A stretch of DNA of 64,000 nt from Companilactobacillus nuruki (GCF_002872255.1 NZ_NIPR01000034.1:1-64000); one strand, 5' to 3'. Shown: positions 48,107 to 57,236, counted from the stretch's first letter. The notes: generated from the letters alone by a model not told the origin. Program-made: numbers and translations.

Positions 48107-48661
48107 TTGACATCAAGAACTTTATCAAAAGAAAAAATTATAGAAGCAGCTATTGAATTGATAAAGCAACAGGAATCATTGACCTTTACAAATCTGAGTA
48201 AAAAATTAGGAACTCGATCACAAGCAATTTATAATTACTATTCTGATGTAACGGACATAAAAATCACCGTAGCAATGAATTTTTTCGATCAATTGGCAAC
48301 GAGATTAAATGCGGATTTATTAGGATTATCGGGTAAACAAGCGATAAAAGCATTTGCTAATGTTAGTACACAATATGCTTTGGATAATTTTTTGATTGCT
48401 CAGCAGATATTAAGTATCCCGGTTGAACAGAAAAGAGAAGGTGCTTTGGAAGAAAGTATCGATTCAGTTTATAAGATTTTAAGATTATTCTTGAATCAAC
48501 TTATTAAAGATGATCAACAAAAAATAATCATTGCCAGAATGTTGCGTAATCTAATTATTGGAGAGGTCGTTCATGTTGGAAATGGAAGGTTTAATAGTAA
48601 ACAGATTTCTTCGAGAGATAGTTTTGACCAAATGTTAGAGATAACTTTATTAGGTGTTTAG
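48107..48661 (+). CDS. TetR-family repressor
   Basis: A 184-aa regulator with an N-terminal HTH: SKEKIIEAAIELIKQQ, then LTFTNLSKKLGTRSQAIYNYYSD, and a C-terminal ligand domain. TTG at 48107 is favoured because GGGAGG precedes it by 7 nt; an in-frame GTG lies 15 nt upstream. It is divergent from the PEBP-TauE operon, with a 37-bp palindrome in between, strongly suggesting that it represses that operon and itself. The ligand is unknown. Confidence 0.9.
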   Translation: MTSRTLSKEKIIEAAIELIKQQESLTFTNLSKKLGTRSQAIYNYYSDVTDIKITVAMNFFDQLATRLNADLLGLSGKQAIKAFANVSTQYALDNFLIAQQILSIPVEQKREGALEESIDSVYKILRLFLNQLIKDDQQKIIIARMLRNLIIGEVVHVGNGRFNSKQISSRDSFDQMLEITLLGV

Positions 48662-48667
48662 ACTCAA

Positions 48668-48715
48668 AAAGCTCTTCTGATGATCGTTTAATTGATCATT
48701 AGAAGAGCTTTTTTA
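48668..48715. terminator. Terminator after tetR
   Basis: AAAGCTCTTCT and AGAAGAGCTTTTTT with an inner ATGATC/GATCAT pairing. Confidence 0.92.
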
Positions 48716-49405
48716 ACGATTATAGATATTTTTTAATCCGTTTAAATCAGCTTCAGATAGTTTTGAAATACCTTGATCTATGGGATACATAACTGAATTA
48801 GTGTAAGAACTATGGGCCAATCCTAAAGCGTGACCCAATTCATGCATAGCAACTGAATCTTTAACCGACATATTAGGATAGGTTAGATTTAGACCAGCTC
48901 GACCACTGTTTATAGCATAGTGATTAAGTTGTAAGGCTGATGGACCACCATTACCTAATTCAACTGTACTAGAAGCAAAATTATCGATTTTTTTATGGTA
49001 GACGAAGAAGGTGATGTTGTTTTGATTAGTTCCTTCATTGCCGGGAATCAATTTGACGATACCGGTATTGTTATATTCATTAATAGCATTGAGAAAAACC
49101 TGCCTAACTGATTGAGGTACGTTATCCTTAAAATGATAATAATACGTATTGGATGTGGTCATATCTTTCAGTGGCGATTCTGTTGGGGTTGTTACTTTTC
49201 CAACTTGACTGTCAGTCGTAGTCTCAGTCTTACCATTGATTTTATTGTTGATATTAGCCGTCAATAAATAAAAGTAAGGTTGTAATTTATTATTAGTTTT
49301 TTTAATTTCCTGTTTAACGTTAGGAACAATTTGGGGATTGGTTTCAACAACGACAAATGCTGCTGCTAATAGTACCAACCAGGTGATCCATGAGTTTTTC
49401 CGCAT
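48713..49405 (-). CDS. Matrixin-like secreted zinc metalloprotease
   Basis: A 230-aa exported or membrane-anchored protease (N-terminal hydrophobic segment WITWLVLLAAAFVVV, about residues 7-21). A linker of about 65 residues leads to an M10-type catalytic domain with HELGHALGLAHS (zinc ligands His-His-His, catalytic Glu) and the Met-turn VMYPI. The preceding SVKDSVAM is typical. The end ISKLSEADLNGLKNIY matches matrixin domains. Substrates are unknown; bacterial matrixins process surface proteins or host proteins. There is no cleavable prodomain with a Cys switch. AAGGAG precedes the ATG. Confidence 0.9.
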   Translation of the reverse strand: MRKNSWITWLVLLAAAFVVVETNPQIVPNVKQEIKKTNNKLQPYFYLLTANINNKINGKTETTTDSQVGKVTTPTESPLKDMTTSNTYYYHFKDNVPQSVRQVFLNAINEYNNTGIVKLIPGNEGTNQNNITFFVYHKKIDNFASSTVELGNGGPSALQLNHYAINSGRAGLNLTYPNMSVKDSVAMHELGHALGLAHSSYTNSVMYPIDQGISKLSEADLNGLKNIYNR

Positions 49406-49517
49406 ATTGTCTCCTTAAATATTATTGATGTAATAATAGAGTCTTAATCAATAATTGTCCACTATCATGTCTAAAAAATAATTAAATGTTTTATTGAAAA
49501 GATATTTTGTATATAAA

Positions 49518-49559
49518 TTGACGTAAAAGATGTTTAAACATATAATGTAAGCGCGATCA
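49518..49559 (+). promoter_or_regulatory. PTS operon promoter with cre site
   Basis: TTGACG (49518-49523), 17 bp, TATAAT (49541-49546). A cre-like TGTAAGCGCGATCA (49546-49559) matches TGTAARCGYTWWCA with one mismatch and sits at the transcription start, so CcpA would block initiation. Confidence 0.8.
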
Positions 49560-49588
49560 AATATAACTTTTCAAAAGGGATGATTATT

Positions 49589-51535
49589 ATGACTGAGCAA
49601 GTATTATTATCGTTAAGTACACCAGTTAATGGCAATTTGCTAGCATTATCGAAAGTTAAAGATCCAGTCTTTTCACAAGGCTTAATGGGACAGGGTTTTG
49701 CTGTTGAACCAATAGACGGCAAGGTGGTTGCACCAGTTGATGGAGTCGTGACAGTAATTTCTGAGACCAAGCATGCACTGGGAATCAAAACTAATAATGG
49801 AGTTGATGTTTTAATTCATATGGGTATAGATACCGTTGAATTAAAAGGTAAACCATTTGATGTATTGGTTAAACAGGGCGATCGTGTCACAATGGGTGAA
49901 GATATTGTAAAAATGAATTTAAAGATGATTCATGATGCTAAAAAGATACCAACGGTTATTGTGGCAATTACTAATAGTAAAGATATTTTGCAAGAATTAA
50001 TGATAATTAATTTTGATAAAAATATTCAAGTAGGTTCTGTAGTTGCCGTCGCTGCAATAAAGGATATCAAGAAAGCAGTCACTAAGAATACTAATAATAA
50101 GTATGAATTATTGGCTACTAAAATTGTGGACAACATTGGTGGAGCGGAGAATATTAATAGTGTTATTCATTGCATAACGAGGTTAAGATTTTATTTAAAA
50201 AACGAGTCCAAGGCTAATGATGAATTGATTGAAAATCTTGATGGGGTAATTACAGTCACTAAAGCTGGAGGTCAATATCAAGTTGTTATTGGACAAGCTG
50301 TAAATGATGTTTACGATGCTGTTATTGAACAAATTGGGACACAACATGCTAATAATGATACTTCCGTAATAGATACATCAGCCAAAACTGGAATTTGGGC
50401 AAGTATTCAAAAAAGTACTAGCAACTTTATCAGTGTGTTAACAGCTTCAATGATCCCAATTATTGGAATCTTGGCTGGTTCAGGTATTTTGAAAGGAATC
50501 TTAGCAGCATTAGTTGGATTCAAAATTTTATCAGTAACTAGTGGTACTTATATTTTGCTGAATGCGATTGGGGATGCAACCTTCTATTTCTTGCCAGTTG
50601 TCTTAGGATTCACTGCAGCAAAGAGGCTGGGGTCCGATCCAATTGTTTTAGCAATTGTTGGTGGGATTTTGATTTACCCACAAATTGTTACTCTAGCAGG
50701 TAAAACTAGTACAGCCAGTACTAATTTCTTGGGAATACCAACAACATTAGTTTCTTATGTATCATCGGTTTTTCCAATTATTGTGGCCGCTTGGTTGGGA
50801 AAATATGTTGAAAGATTCTTGAAAAAAATAATCCCAACATATGTCAGAAGTGTTTTTGTACCAATATTGGAAGCCTTAATTTTAAGTTTGGTTATTATTA
50901 TTGGAGTCGGACCAATTATTACGGTATTAAGTAAGGGATTATCAAATGGCTTGGTTTCTATTTATAGTTTCAGTCCTACTCTATGTGGTTTGGTCATTGG
51001 GGGAGTTTATCAGACTATGGTCATTTTTGGATTACATTGGGCACTTATTCCGATTGTGATCAACGATATTGCCACAAATGGTCATAGCTATATTAATTCA
51101 ATTCTTTCAATCACAATGGTTGCTCAAGGTGGAGCTGTTCTGGCTGTTTTCTTGAGAACTAAGAATAAACATCTAAAAGAAATTTCTCTAGCAGCTGCGA
51201 TTTCGGCCTTTTGTGGAGTTACTGAACCAGCTTTATATGGTATAAATTTGAAATATAAGAGAGTCTTTGTAGTCGCAAGTATTGCTAGTGCCATCGGTGG
51301 TGGTTTGACGGGATTCTTGAAAGTTAATAATTATGCTTTGTCAGGTGCTTTGATTGGGTTTCCGGCCTTTATAACTCCGGGAGTTGGTATCGGCAGTAAT
51401 TTTTATGGTTATTTAATTTCACATTATGGAACACTTTTAATTTCAGTAGTATTGGTATATCTGTTCGGATTTACTAATAAAATGTTAGTTAAAAAGAGTG
51501 ATCCGATGAATGTAGACAATTTGAAGGTTGCTTAA
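49589..51535 (+). CDS. PTS beta-glucoside-type enzyme IIABC
   Basis: A 648-aa sugar permease. Domain order is IIA-IIB-IIC. EIIA (Crr-like, about residues 1-150) has VLIHMGIDTVEL with the phosphorylated His. EIIB (about 165-255) has VIHCITRLRFYL with the phosphorylated Cys. EIIC is the membrane part (about 270-640), with GILAGSGILKGILAA and CGVTEPALYGINLK. Beta-glucoside (BglP) proteins usually read IIB-IIC-IIA, so EIIA placed first is less common. It imports and phosphorylates an aryl- or beta-glucoside-like sugar; identity unknown. ATG 49589 is chosen for its spacing to AAGGG. It has a CcpA-type site and is followed by an esterase. Confidence 0.9.
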   Translation: MTEQVLLSLSTPVNGNLLALSKVKDPVFSQGLMGQGFAVEPIDGKVVAPVDGVVTVISETKHALGIKTNNGVDVLIHMGIDTVELKGKPFDVLVKQGDRVTMGEDIVKMNLKMIHDAKKIPTVIVAITNSKDILQELMIINFDKNIQVGSVVAVAAIKDIKKAVTKNTNNKYELLATKIVDNIGGAENINSVIHCITRLRFYLKNESKANDELIENLDGVITVTKAGGQYQVVIGQAVNDVYDAVIEQIGTQHANNDTSVIDTSAKTGIWASIQKSTSNFISVLTASMIPIIGILAGSGILKGILAALVGFKILSVTSGTYILLNAIGDATFYFLPVVLGFTAAKRLGSDPIVLAIVGGILIYPQIVTLAGKTSTASTNFLGIPTTLVSYVSSVFPIIVAAWLGKYVERFLKKIIPTYVRSVFVPILEALILSLVIIIGVGPIITVLSKGLSNGLVSIYSFSPTLCGLVIGGVYQTMVIFGLHWALIPIVINDIATNGHSYINSILSITMVAQGGAVLAVFLRTKNKHLKEISLAAAISAFCGVTEPALYGINLKYKRVFVVASIASAIGGGLTGFLKVNNYALSGALIGFPAFITPGVGIGSNFYGYLISHYGTLLISVVLVYLFGFTNKMLVKKSDPMNVDNLKVA

Positions 51536-51553
51536 TAAGGGAGATATCTAAAC

Positions 51554-52378
51554 ATGGAAATGAGAGAATATGATCTCGCTAGCTCTAATCATAAATTTAG
51601 AGTAAAAGGTTACTGGCTTGATCAGATCTCAGATTTTGATCAGGAAGTTGACTATCCGGTAATAATTATTTGTCCTGGTGGAGGTTTTACATTTCATTCA
51701 GACAGAGAAGAAGAACCAATTGCACTAAAGTTCAATTCATTAGGTATGCATGTAGTAGTCTTAGAATATCAATTAATTGGCAACGAGCCAGTTTATCCCT
51801 ACGCATTGCAGGAAATGGCTAAAACTATTGATTGGATAAATCATCAACCAGAGTCAAGACATGTAGATAAAAAGAAAATTATTTTGGCAGGCTTTTCGGC
51901 AGGCGGACATATTGTGGCTGCATATAATGGCGTAGCAACTGATTCAAAATTACGTACAAAATATCAACTAGATCAATATAGTGGCACACATGCAGCAATA
52001 ATATTGGGATATCCAGTGATTGATATGACGGTAAAAGGAAGTTTTCCAAATGATGAAAAGATTAGAAGATCCATTAGTCCTGATCCAACCTTGTGGCAAG
52101 CACAGAATCTTTTAAACAAAAACTCTAAACCAGCCTTTGTTTGGCAAACAAGAACGGATAAATTAGTCTATGTAATAAACTCATTGATGTATGTAGAAAA
52201 AATGACTGAGCTGGGTCTTCCGGCTGAGTATCATATGTTTGGTTCAGGTATTCATGGATTGGCTCTAGGAACGTACGTTACTAAGAAACCTGGAAAGAAT
52301 AAATACTTGAATGCGGGGGCTTCTAAATGGGTTGATTTGTTCTTGGGTTGGCTACAGATGATGGGATTTTTAGGTTAA
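51554..52378 (+). CDS. Alpha/beta hydrolase, acetylesterase-like
   Basis: A 274-aa serine esterase of the BD-FAE/axe type. It shows ICPGGGF (oxyanion loop), the nucleophile elbow GFSAGGH (Ser about residue 117), Asp in WQTRTDKLV and His in GSGIHGLAL. It is cytosolic, with no signal peptide. Located 18 bp after the PTS gene in the same transcript, it probably deacetylates the imported sugar ester. No phospho-beta-glucosidase follows, so the carbohydrate path is incomplete in this operon. GGGAGA precedes the ATG. Confidence 0.88.
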   Translation: MEMREYDLASSNHKFRVKGYWLDQISDFDQEVDYPVIIICPGGGFTFHSDREEEPIALKFNSLGMHVVVLEYQLIGNEPVYPYALQEMAKTIDWINHQPESRHVDKKKIILAGFSAGGHIVAAYNGVATDSKLRTKYQLDQYSGTHAAIILGYPVIDMTVKGSFPNDEKIRRSISPDPTLWQAQNLLNKNSKPAFVWQTRTDKLVYVINSLMYVEKMTELGLPAEYHMFGSGIHGLALGTYVTKKPGKNKYLNAGASKWVDLFLGWLQMMGFLG

Positions 52379-52430
52379 ATAAAGATATATTGATGATTGA
52401 AAAATGAGTCAATATATCTTTATTTTTTTT
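52378..52430. terminator. Terminator of the PTS-esterase operon
   Basis: AAAGATATATTGA and TCAATATATCTTT form a 13-bp stem followed by ATTTTTTTT. Confidence 0.9.
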
Positions 52431-52485
52431 CGTAAATACATACGCTACGGATTTAAAATTGGAAATTTAAACTAACTATTTTGGA

Positions 52486-52505
52486 GTGGAATTCTGCCAT
52501 TCCAC
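52486..52505. promoter_or_regulatory. Palindrome before the EamA promoter
   Basis: GTGGAAT-tctgcc-ATTCCAC is a perfect 7-bp inverted repeat about 50 bp upstream of the extended -10 TGtTATACT (52556-52564). A possible operator of unknown factor. Confidence 0.4.
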
Positions 52506-52612
52506 AAGCAATTATTATGCCAATTTAATCAATATTAAAATATTTTTGACTATGATGTTATACTAATAACGTTAACCATAAGGAAGGTGAGTATTTATCG
52601 TTAATTGACAGC

Positions 52613-52688
52613 AGTAATATTTCGGCTATTCGCGAGGGTAGCGTAGCAATGAATTCAAAGTGAAATCAAAGCGAAGGGAAATATTACT
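52613..52688 (+). promoter_or_regulatory. Structured leader with tiny uORF before eamA-like gene
   Basis: AGTAATATTTC (52613-52623) pairs perfectly with GAAATATTACT (52678-52688), and inside TTCGC (52629-52633) pairs with GCGAA (52671-52675). A short frame ATG AAT TCA AAG TGA (52649-52663) with GAGGG upstream has its stop overlapping an in-frame GTG (52660) of the transporter frame. The RNA could couple or gate translation. The class is not recognised. Confidence 0.45.
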
Positions 52689-52689
52689 C

Positions 52690-53604
52690 ATGAAGTCTAA
52701 AAGGGTTCTTGGATCTATAGAATTAAGCATTGCTGCTATTATATGGGGAGCAATGTTCGTAGTTGTAAAAATTATCGTTGATGAGGTACATCCAATTCAA
52801 TTAGTTTGGTTGGAATACTTAGTCTCGTTAGTATTTTTAATTGGATATTCAGTTATAAAGGGAGAAAAATGGCATATCAATTGGCGTGATTTGAAATTGA
52901 TTTTCTGGATCGGAATAATTGGTAATACGATTTCTCTTGTTGCCCAAGAAATGGGAACGGGTTTGTCAAATGCCCAAACCGGATCTGTTATTACATCAAC
53001 TATCCCAGCATTTATGATTATTTTTGGATGGTTGATTTTGAAGGAACGACTTGATAAAGTTAAAATCTTTTCAGTCATTATTGCTATTTTAGGAGTAGTG
53101 ATGATTGTTGGATTAAAGATGTCTGGTAGCAATGTTATTTTGGGAGTAATGCTTTTGGTACTTACTGCTATAACTTGGGCCTTGATGTCAGTTTTAGTCA
53201 AGAAAGTAAAGACATACAGTTCTTTACAAATTACTATTATGTCAACCGTAGTAGCTGTAGTTACTCTGACGCCATTTATTTTGAGTGATACATCATCACT
53301 TACAAGTATCAATTTCCTAGATCCTAAAGTTATTTTTAGTTTGCTTTACATTGGGGCAGTTTCAACTGCTGTAGCCTATGTTATGTGGAATAAGGGTCTA
53401 AAAGTTATTAGCGCTAGTTCTTCAGGTTTGTTTTACTTGATTCAACCGATCGTAGGTTCATTTTTAGGATGGTTGTTATTGGGAGAACAAATTTCAGTCG
53501 GATTTGTGATCGGCTCGGCTATGATCTTAGCCAGTGTCTGGATCTCAGTTAAATTCGATGGTTCCAGTGAAGAAGCAATTGTTAGTGCTGGTAGTGGAAT
53601 TTAA
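52690..53604 (+). CDS. EamA/DMT-superfamily transporter
   Basis: A 304-aa membrane protein with ten helices in two EamA repeats. The first begins GSIELSIAAIIWGAMFVVVKI, and contains ALSNAQTGSVITSTIPAFM-like turn; the second begins GVMLLVLTAITWALMSVLVKK. Such proteins export metabolites or amino acids; substrate unknown. ATG 52690 with AAGGGA upstream is chosen. The frame also opens at GTG 52660, where the N-terminal sequence is duplicated (MKSKR-like), so a longer form is possible. Gene regulation likely acts through the structured leader. Confidence 0.85.
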   Translation: MKSKRVLGSIELSIAAIIWGAMFVVVKIIVDEVHPIQLVWLEYLVSLVFLIGYSVIKGEKWHINWRDLKLIFWIGIIGNTISLVAQEMGTGLSNAQTGSVITSTIPAFMIIFGWLILKERLDKVKIFSVIIAILGVVMIVGLKMSGSNVILGVMLLVLTAITWALMSVLVKKVKTYSSLQITIMSTVVAVVTLTPFILSDTSSLTSINFLDPKVIFSLLYIGAVSTAVAYVMWNKGLKVISASSSGLFYLIQPIVGSFLGWLLLGEQISVGFVIGSAMILASVWISVKFDGSSEEAIVSAGSGI

Positions 53605-53617
53605 ATTAAAAATAAAC

Positions 53618-53652
53618 TGTAAACGAATTTCTTTTAGAAGTTCGTTTTTTTT
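53618..53652. terminator. Terminator after the EamA gene
   Basis: AAACGAAtTTCT pairs with AGAAgTTCGTTT, followed by a long T run. Confidence 0.9.
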
Positions 53653-53710
53653 GTTGCTGTAATTTTTGTATTTCTAGATACTATAGTTAAAAATATCAAA
53701 GGAAAATTTG

Positions 53711-54667
53711 ATGGACCCTAAAATACAATTAATGTTAGCTTGTCTAAAAATAAGACATGTTGGAATGCAGTCAGTTAGAAGATATTTGGATACAGTGATT
53801 GATGCCGAAGATGTGCTTGAGAATTTTGATTTATTGAAAGATTCTAATGTGATCACAATGAGGAATGCTGTAACCAGTGGGATTCTAAATCAAGAAATTT
53901 GGAAGAAATATGTAGATTTATCATTTGAAGAAGGTCTAAAAGCTGAAAAGAAGAAAATTCAAATTATTAGTTATCGAGATAAAAATTATCCTAAAAATTT
54001 GTTAACTTTGAAAAGATATCCACCGGTTTTATACGCTAAGGGAAATTTGGATTTACTGAATCACCCTAGGAGTGTGGCAATAGTAGGTACTAGAAAACCG
54101 ACTTTTTTTGGTAAAGAAATATGTTTAGAAATTTCTAAAAGATTTACCCAAATTGAAGACTATGTAATTATTAGTGGTTTGGCAAAAGGTTGTGACACTT
54201 ATGCTCATCAAGCTGCCATGGAAACAACCAAGAAAACTATTGCAATTTTAGCATCAGGTCTAGATCAAAATGTTTATCCAAAACAAAATCAAAAGATGGC
54301 TGAAGAAATTGCTGAAACTGGGGGACTATTACTTTCTACTAATGCCCTAGGTATTAAGACTATGCCACATCTATTGGCTGCGAGAGATGAATGGCAAAGC
54401 GGTATTAGTGATGGAACGATTGCAATTGAGACGACTTTAAAAGGAGGAACGAATATTGCTATGAAACAGGCATTGATCCAAAATCGTCCTTTAGCAGTTG
54501 TAGATTATTCTCATTGTTTCGGTGAACAATCGTTACAGAAGATTCCTCAAACATTAGGAAATCAAAAATATTTGCAAGAACATTGTGCATTTGGAATATA
54601 CTCCGAAAAAAGTTTTGATGATTTTGAAAGAAGAATGCACGAAGACCATGCTAGACGTTTTTGGTAG
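53711..54667 (+). CDS. dprA: DNA processing protein DprA
   Basis: A 318-aa DprA/Smf protein that loads RecA on incoming single-stranded DNA during transformation. An N-terminal helical part leads to the Rossmann-like core (about residues 95-300), with VAIVGTRKPTFFGKE, ISGLAKGCDTYAHQAAM, ILASGLDQNVYPK and AIETTLKGGTNIAMKQAL. The C-terminal winged helix found in longer DprA proteins is missing, which is common in Lactobacillaceae. It is far from comK and sigH but belongs to the same process. AAAGGA precedes ATG 53711. It is a single gene with a terminator; topA/rnhB are not adjacent. Confidence 0.93.
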   Translation: MDPKIQLMLACLKIRHVGMQSVRRYLDTVIDAEDVLENFDLLKDSNVITMRNAVTSGILNQEIWKKYVDLSFEEGLKAEKKKIQIISYRDKNYPKNLLTLKRYPPVLYAKGNLDLLNHPRSVAIVGTRKPTFFGKEICLEISKRFTQIEDYVIISGLAKGCDTYAHQAAMETTKKTIAILASGLDQNVYPKQNQKMAEEIAETGGLLLSTNALGIKTMPHLLAARDEWQSGISDGTIAIETTLKGGTNIAMKQALIQNRPLAVVDYSHCFGEQSLQKIPQTLGNQKYLQEHCAFGIYSEKSFDDFERRMHEDHARRFW

Positions 54668-54686
54668 TGTTAATTTTGTATAGTAA

Positions 54687-54733
54687 AAGCCGACCCAACG
54701 ACCATATTAAATGGTGGTGGATCGGCTTTTTTT
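54687..54733. terminator. Terminator between dprA and alsD
   Basis: AAAAGCCGACCC and a mismatched GGTCGGCTTTTTTT form the stem, with an inner ACCA/TGGT pairing. Confidence 0.88.
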
Positions 54734-54740
54734 CTTATAT

Positions 54741-55451
54741 TTAACTTTCAGCCTTATGAATTTCTCCTAGGATATCCCAATCAGAAAAATCATAATTCAT
54801 ATAATCAGTATTTTTTGTTGGCAAATGTTGTTCTAATGTATCAAATTGTTGAATTTCGACTTTACCAGATTCAACTGTGAAAGATAGAACGTGGCCACCG
54901 AAATCGTGCTTATCCGATAGAAAATGATGATGAAACCCACCAACTGCGGCGCCATCAAAAATCTGAGGAGCATAGTAACTCAATAGAGTTCCTTCAACGG
55001 AGTCTTTAGAAAAAACACTTTGATCTTCAGCAGTTTTGCCTAAAGTAGCATATGGTTTATGTGACTTAGGAACAGCTCTAGTTTTGATATTAGTAAAGGT
55101 TCCATGGACTTTGATGGAGAAAAAGGTATTAGAACTAGTCATTGAAATAATTTTTTTATCTAATTCCTTTTGAGATATATTTTCTACATTAGTTAAAGAT
55201 TGATAATTAGCAAAGTGACTGTTAGCAAATGGTAATGTAAAGTCATCTTTAACGATATTAACATTACCGTCACTATCGACTTGGTAGGGAATGCCGTCAA
55301 GAATAATTAATTCGCCATCAAGTCCCTCGCCAGTCCCAATACCGGTATCGCCGTGTTTCAATAGATCTTGCATGGTAATAGTTCCATCTAGTAACCCAGG
55401 GACTAGTAACGCTAGGGTACCATGCTGATAAAGTGTGTTTGTATTCGTCAT
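54741..55451 (-). CDS. alsD: Alpha-acetolactate decarboxylase
   Basis: A 236-aa enzyme that converts alpha-acetolactate to acetoin. Family features are LYQHGTLALLVPGLLDGTITMQDLLKHGDTGIGTG at the start and GGFHHHFLSDKHDFGGHVL near residue 170, containing the zinc-binding His residues. The length is typical. It lies 18 bp after alsS on the same transcript, with AAAGGAA before its ATG. Together with AlsS it drains pyruvate into neutral acetoin. Confidence 0.96.
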   Translation of the reverse strand: MTNTNTLYQHGTLALLVPGLLDGTITMQDLLKHGDTGIGTGEGLDGELIILDGIPYQVDSDGNVNIVKDDFTLPFANSHFANYQSLTNVENISQKELDKKIISMTSSNTFFSIKVHGTFTNIKTRAVPKSHKPYATLGKTAEDQSVFSKDSVEGTLLSYYAPQIFDGAAVGGFHHHFLSDKHDFGGHVLSFTVESGKVEIQQFDTLEQHLPTKNTDYMNYDFSDWDILGEIHKAES

Positions 55452-55469
55452 AATTAATTTCCTTTCTGA

Positions 55470-57149
55470 TTAGTTCAAAACATCGTCAACAAGTTTGGAT
55501 GCTAAATTAATATTATCTGAATAATCAACTGGAATATGAATAACTACAGGTCCTTCAGTAGCAAAAGCTTTTTTTAAGGTATCCTCTAAATCTTCGGATT
55601 TTTCGACACGCATACCAGTAGCACCAAAACTTTCAGCATATTTTACGAAGTCAACGGGTCCTAATTTAACACCAGCATCATGACCATATTTAGCAATTTC
55701 TTGGAAACGAACCATGTCATAATAGCCATCATCCCAAATTAATTGAACAATGTTAAGATTTAAGCGAACGGCAGTCTCTAATTCTTGTCCAGAGAATAGA
55801 AAGCCACCGTCACCGGCTACTGAAACTACTGGTTGTTCAGGACGTTCAAGGGCGGCTGCAATGGCCCATGGTAGAGCTACGCCTAATGTCTGCATACCAT
55901 TACTGAATAACAAGTGTCTTGGTTTATAACTTCTAAAATGACGTGCCATCCAAATATAAAGGCTTCCAACATCAACTGTTACAGTTGTATCGTCATTAAC
56001 TTGATCTTGAAGAGCATGAATGATTGCTAGAGGATGGATACCATTTTTATCAGAATGATTTTCAGGAATAGCATCTTTTTTAGTGAACTTTTCTTGTTGT
56101 TCAGCTAAGTGTTTGTGCATGTCTTCACCGAGATCAATATCACTAGGCAATTGTTCACTGATTTCGTCTAAGGTCTTGGCAATATCTGCTTGAACAATTA
56201 AATCTGGTTGGTAGTCATTAGTGATTTCGGGTGCAATGCTATCAAGGTTGATGATTTCGCCAGTTCGTCCAACATTCCAATTACGTGCTTCATATTCAAT
56301 TGGATCGTAACCGACAGCGATGATCAAATCGCTTTCCTTCAAGATAGTATCACCGATTTGATTGCGGAATAATCCAACCCGTCCGTAATAATTCTTTTCT
56401 AGATCTTGGGAGATAACTCCAGCTCCTTGGAAAGTTTCGACAACTGGGATTGAGAATTTATGTAAAAATTTATGAATTTTATGAGTAACTTCATTGGTAG
56501 ATGAACGCATACCAGCTAGAATTACTGGTAATTTTGCATTTTGGATTTTTTTAATGATCTCGTTAACAGTTTCCTGATCAGCTCCGCCTTGTTCAATTGG
56601 AGATAAGTGCTTGATTGTATTTCTAGTTACGGTATCGTTTAATACATCTTGAGGAATTGAGATAAAAGAAGCACCTGCTTTGGGAGCAGTAGCATTTTGA
56701 TAAGCATTAGCAAATGACTCTGATAAGTTGTTAGCATCTTGGACCTCAACACTGTCTTTGGTAGCTGCTGAAAGTAACTCTTTACTTGAAATACTTTGAT
56801 GAGTTAAACGCGCAATATCATTTCTGGGAACTTGACCACCTAAAGCAACAACTGGATCACCTTCAGCAGTGGCAGTAATTAATCCAGTAGCCAAATTAGA
56901 AACCCCGGGGCCAGAAGTGGTAGCGACAATTCCAGGCTTACCAGTCAGGCGTCCAATACCAGCAGCAATAAATGCCGCATTTTGTTCATGGCGGGTAATG
57001 ATCAACTTGGGGGTCTTAGGATCATCGCTGTGTTCTAGAGATTCAAATAGTTGGTCGATTTTGGCACCAGGTAATCCAAAAACATATTTGACTCCTTGAT
57101 TGATCATTGTTTGGATAAGCGCTTTAGCACCATTGATTTTTTCTGTCAT
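55470..57149 (-). CDS. alsS: Catabolic acetolactate synthase
   Basis: A 559-aa thiamine-diphosphate enzyme that condenses two pyruvates to acetolactate and CO2. It has GAKALIQTMINQGVKYVFGLPGAKID at the N-terminus, the catalytic Glu region HEQNAAFIAAGIG, and the ThDP motif GDGGFLFSG with NLNIVQLIWDDGYYDM. No regulatory ilvN-type subunit gene follows, which fits the catabolic class. ATG 57149 is used since GAGG lies 9 nt upstream; an in-frame TTG lies 9 bp earlier. It heads the alsS-alsD operon and is divergent from a MarR regulator with palindromes in between. Confidence 0.95.
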   Translation of the reverse strand: MTEKINGAKALIQTMINQGVKYVFGLPGAKIDQLFESLEHSDDPKTPKLIITRHEQNAAFIAAGIGRLTGKPGIVATTSGPGVSNLATGLITATAEGDPVVALGGQVPRNDIARLTHQSISSKELLSAATKDSVEVQDANNLSESFANAYQNATAPKAGASFISIPQDVLNDTVTRNTIKHLSPIEQGGADQETVNEIIKKIQNAKLPVILAGMRSSTNEVTHKIHKFLHKFSIPVVETFQGAGVISQDLEKNYYGRVGLFRNQIGDTILKESDLIIAVGYDPIEYEARNWNVGRTGEIINLDSIAPEITNDYQPDLIVQADIAKTLDEISEQLPSDIDLGEDMHKHLAEQQEKFTKKDAIPENHSDKNGIHPLAIIHALQDQVNDDTTVTVDVGSLYIWMARHFRSYKPRHLLFSNGMQTLGVALPWAIAAALERPEQPVVSVAGDGGFLFSGQELETAVRLNLNIVQLIWDDGYYDMVRFQEIAKYGHDAGVKLGPVDFVKYAESFGATGMRVEKSEDLEDTLKKAFATEGPVVIHIPVDYSDNINLASKLVDDVLN

Positions 57150-57181
57150 TGTTTCCAACCTCTTTTTTAATTAGTTTTGTT

Positions 57182-57236
57182 CTATAATTATTAATTATAG
57201 GTAAAAAATAAATCATTCGTGTTGATTTGTCAACAC
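57182..57236. promoter_or_regulatory. Two palindromes between alsS and marR
   Basis: CTATAATT-att-AATTATAG (57182-57200) contains a minus-strand TATAAT, a likely alsS -10. GTGTTGATTTGTCAACAC (57219-57236) has 7-bp perfect arms and is a likely MarR operator; its position suits control of both divergent genes. Confidence 0.7.
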
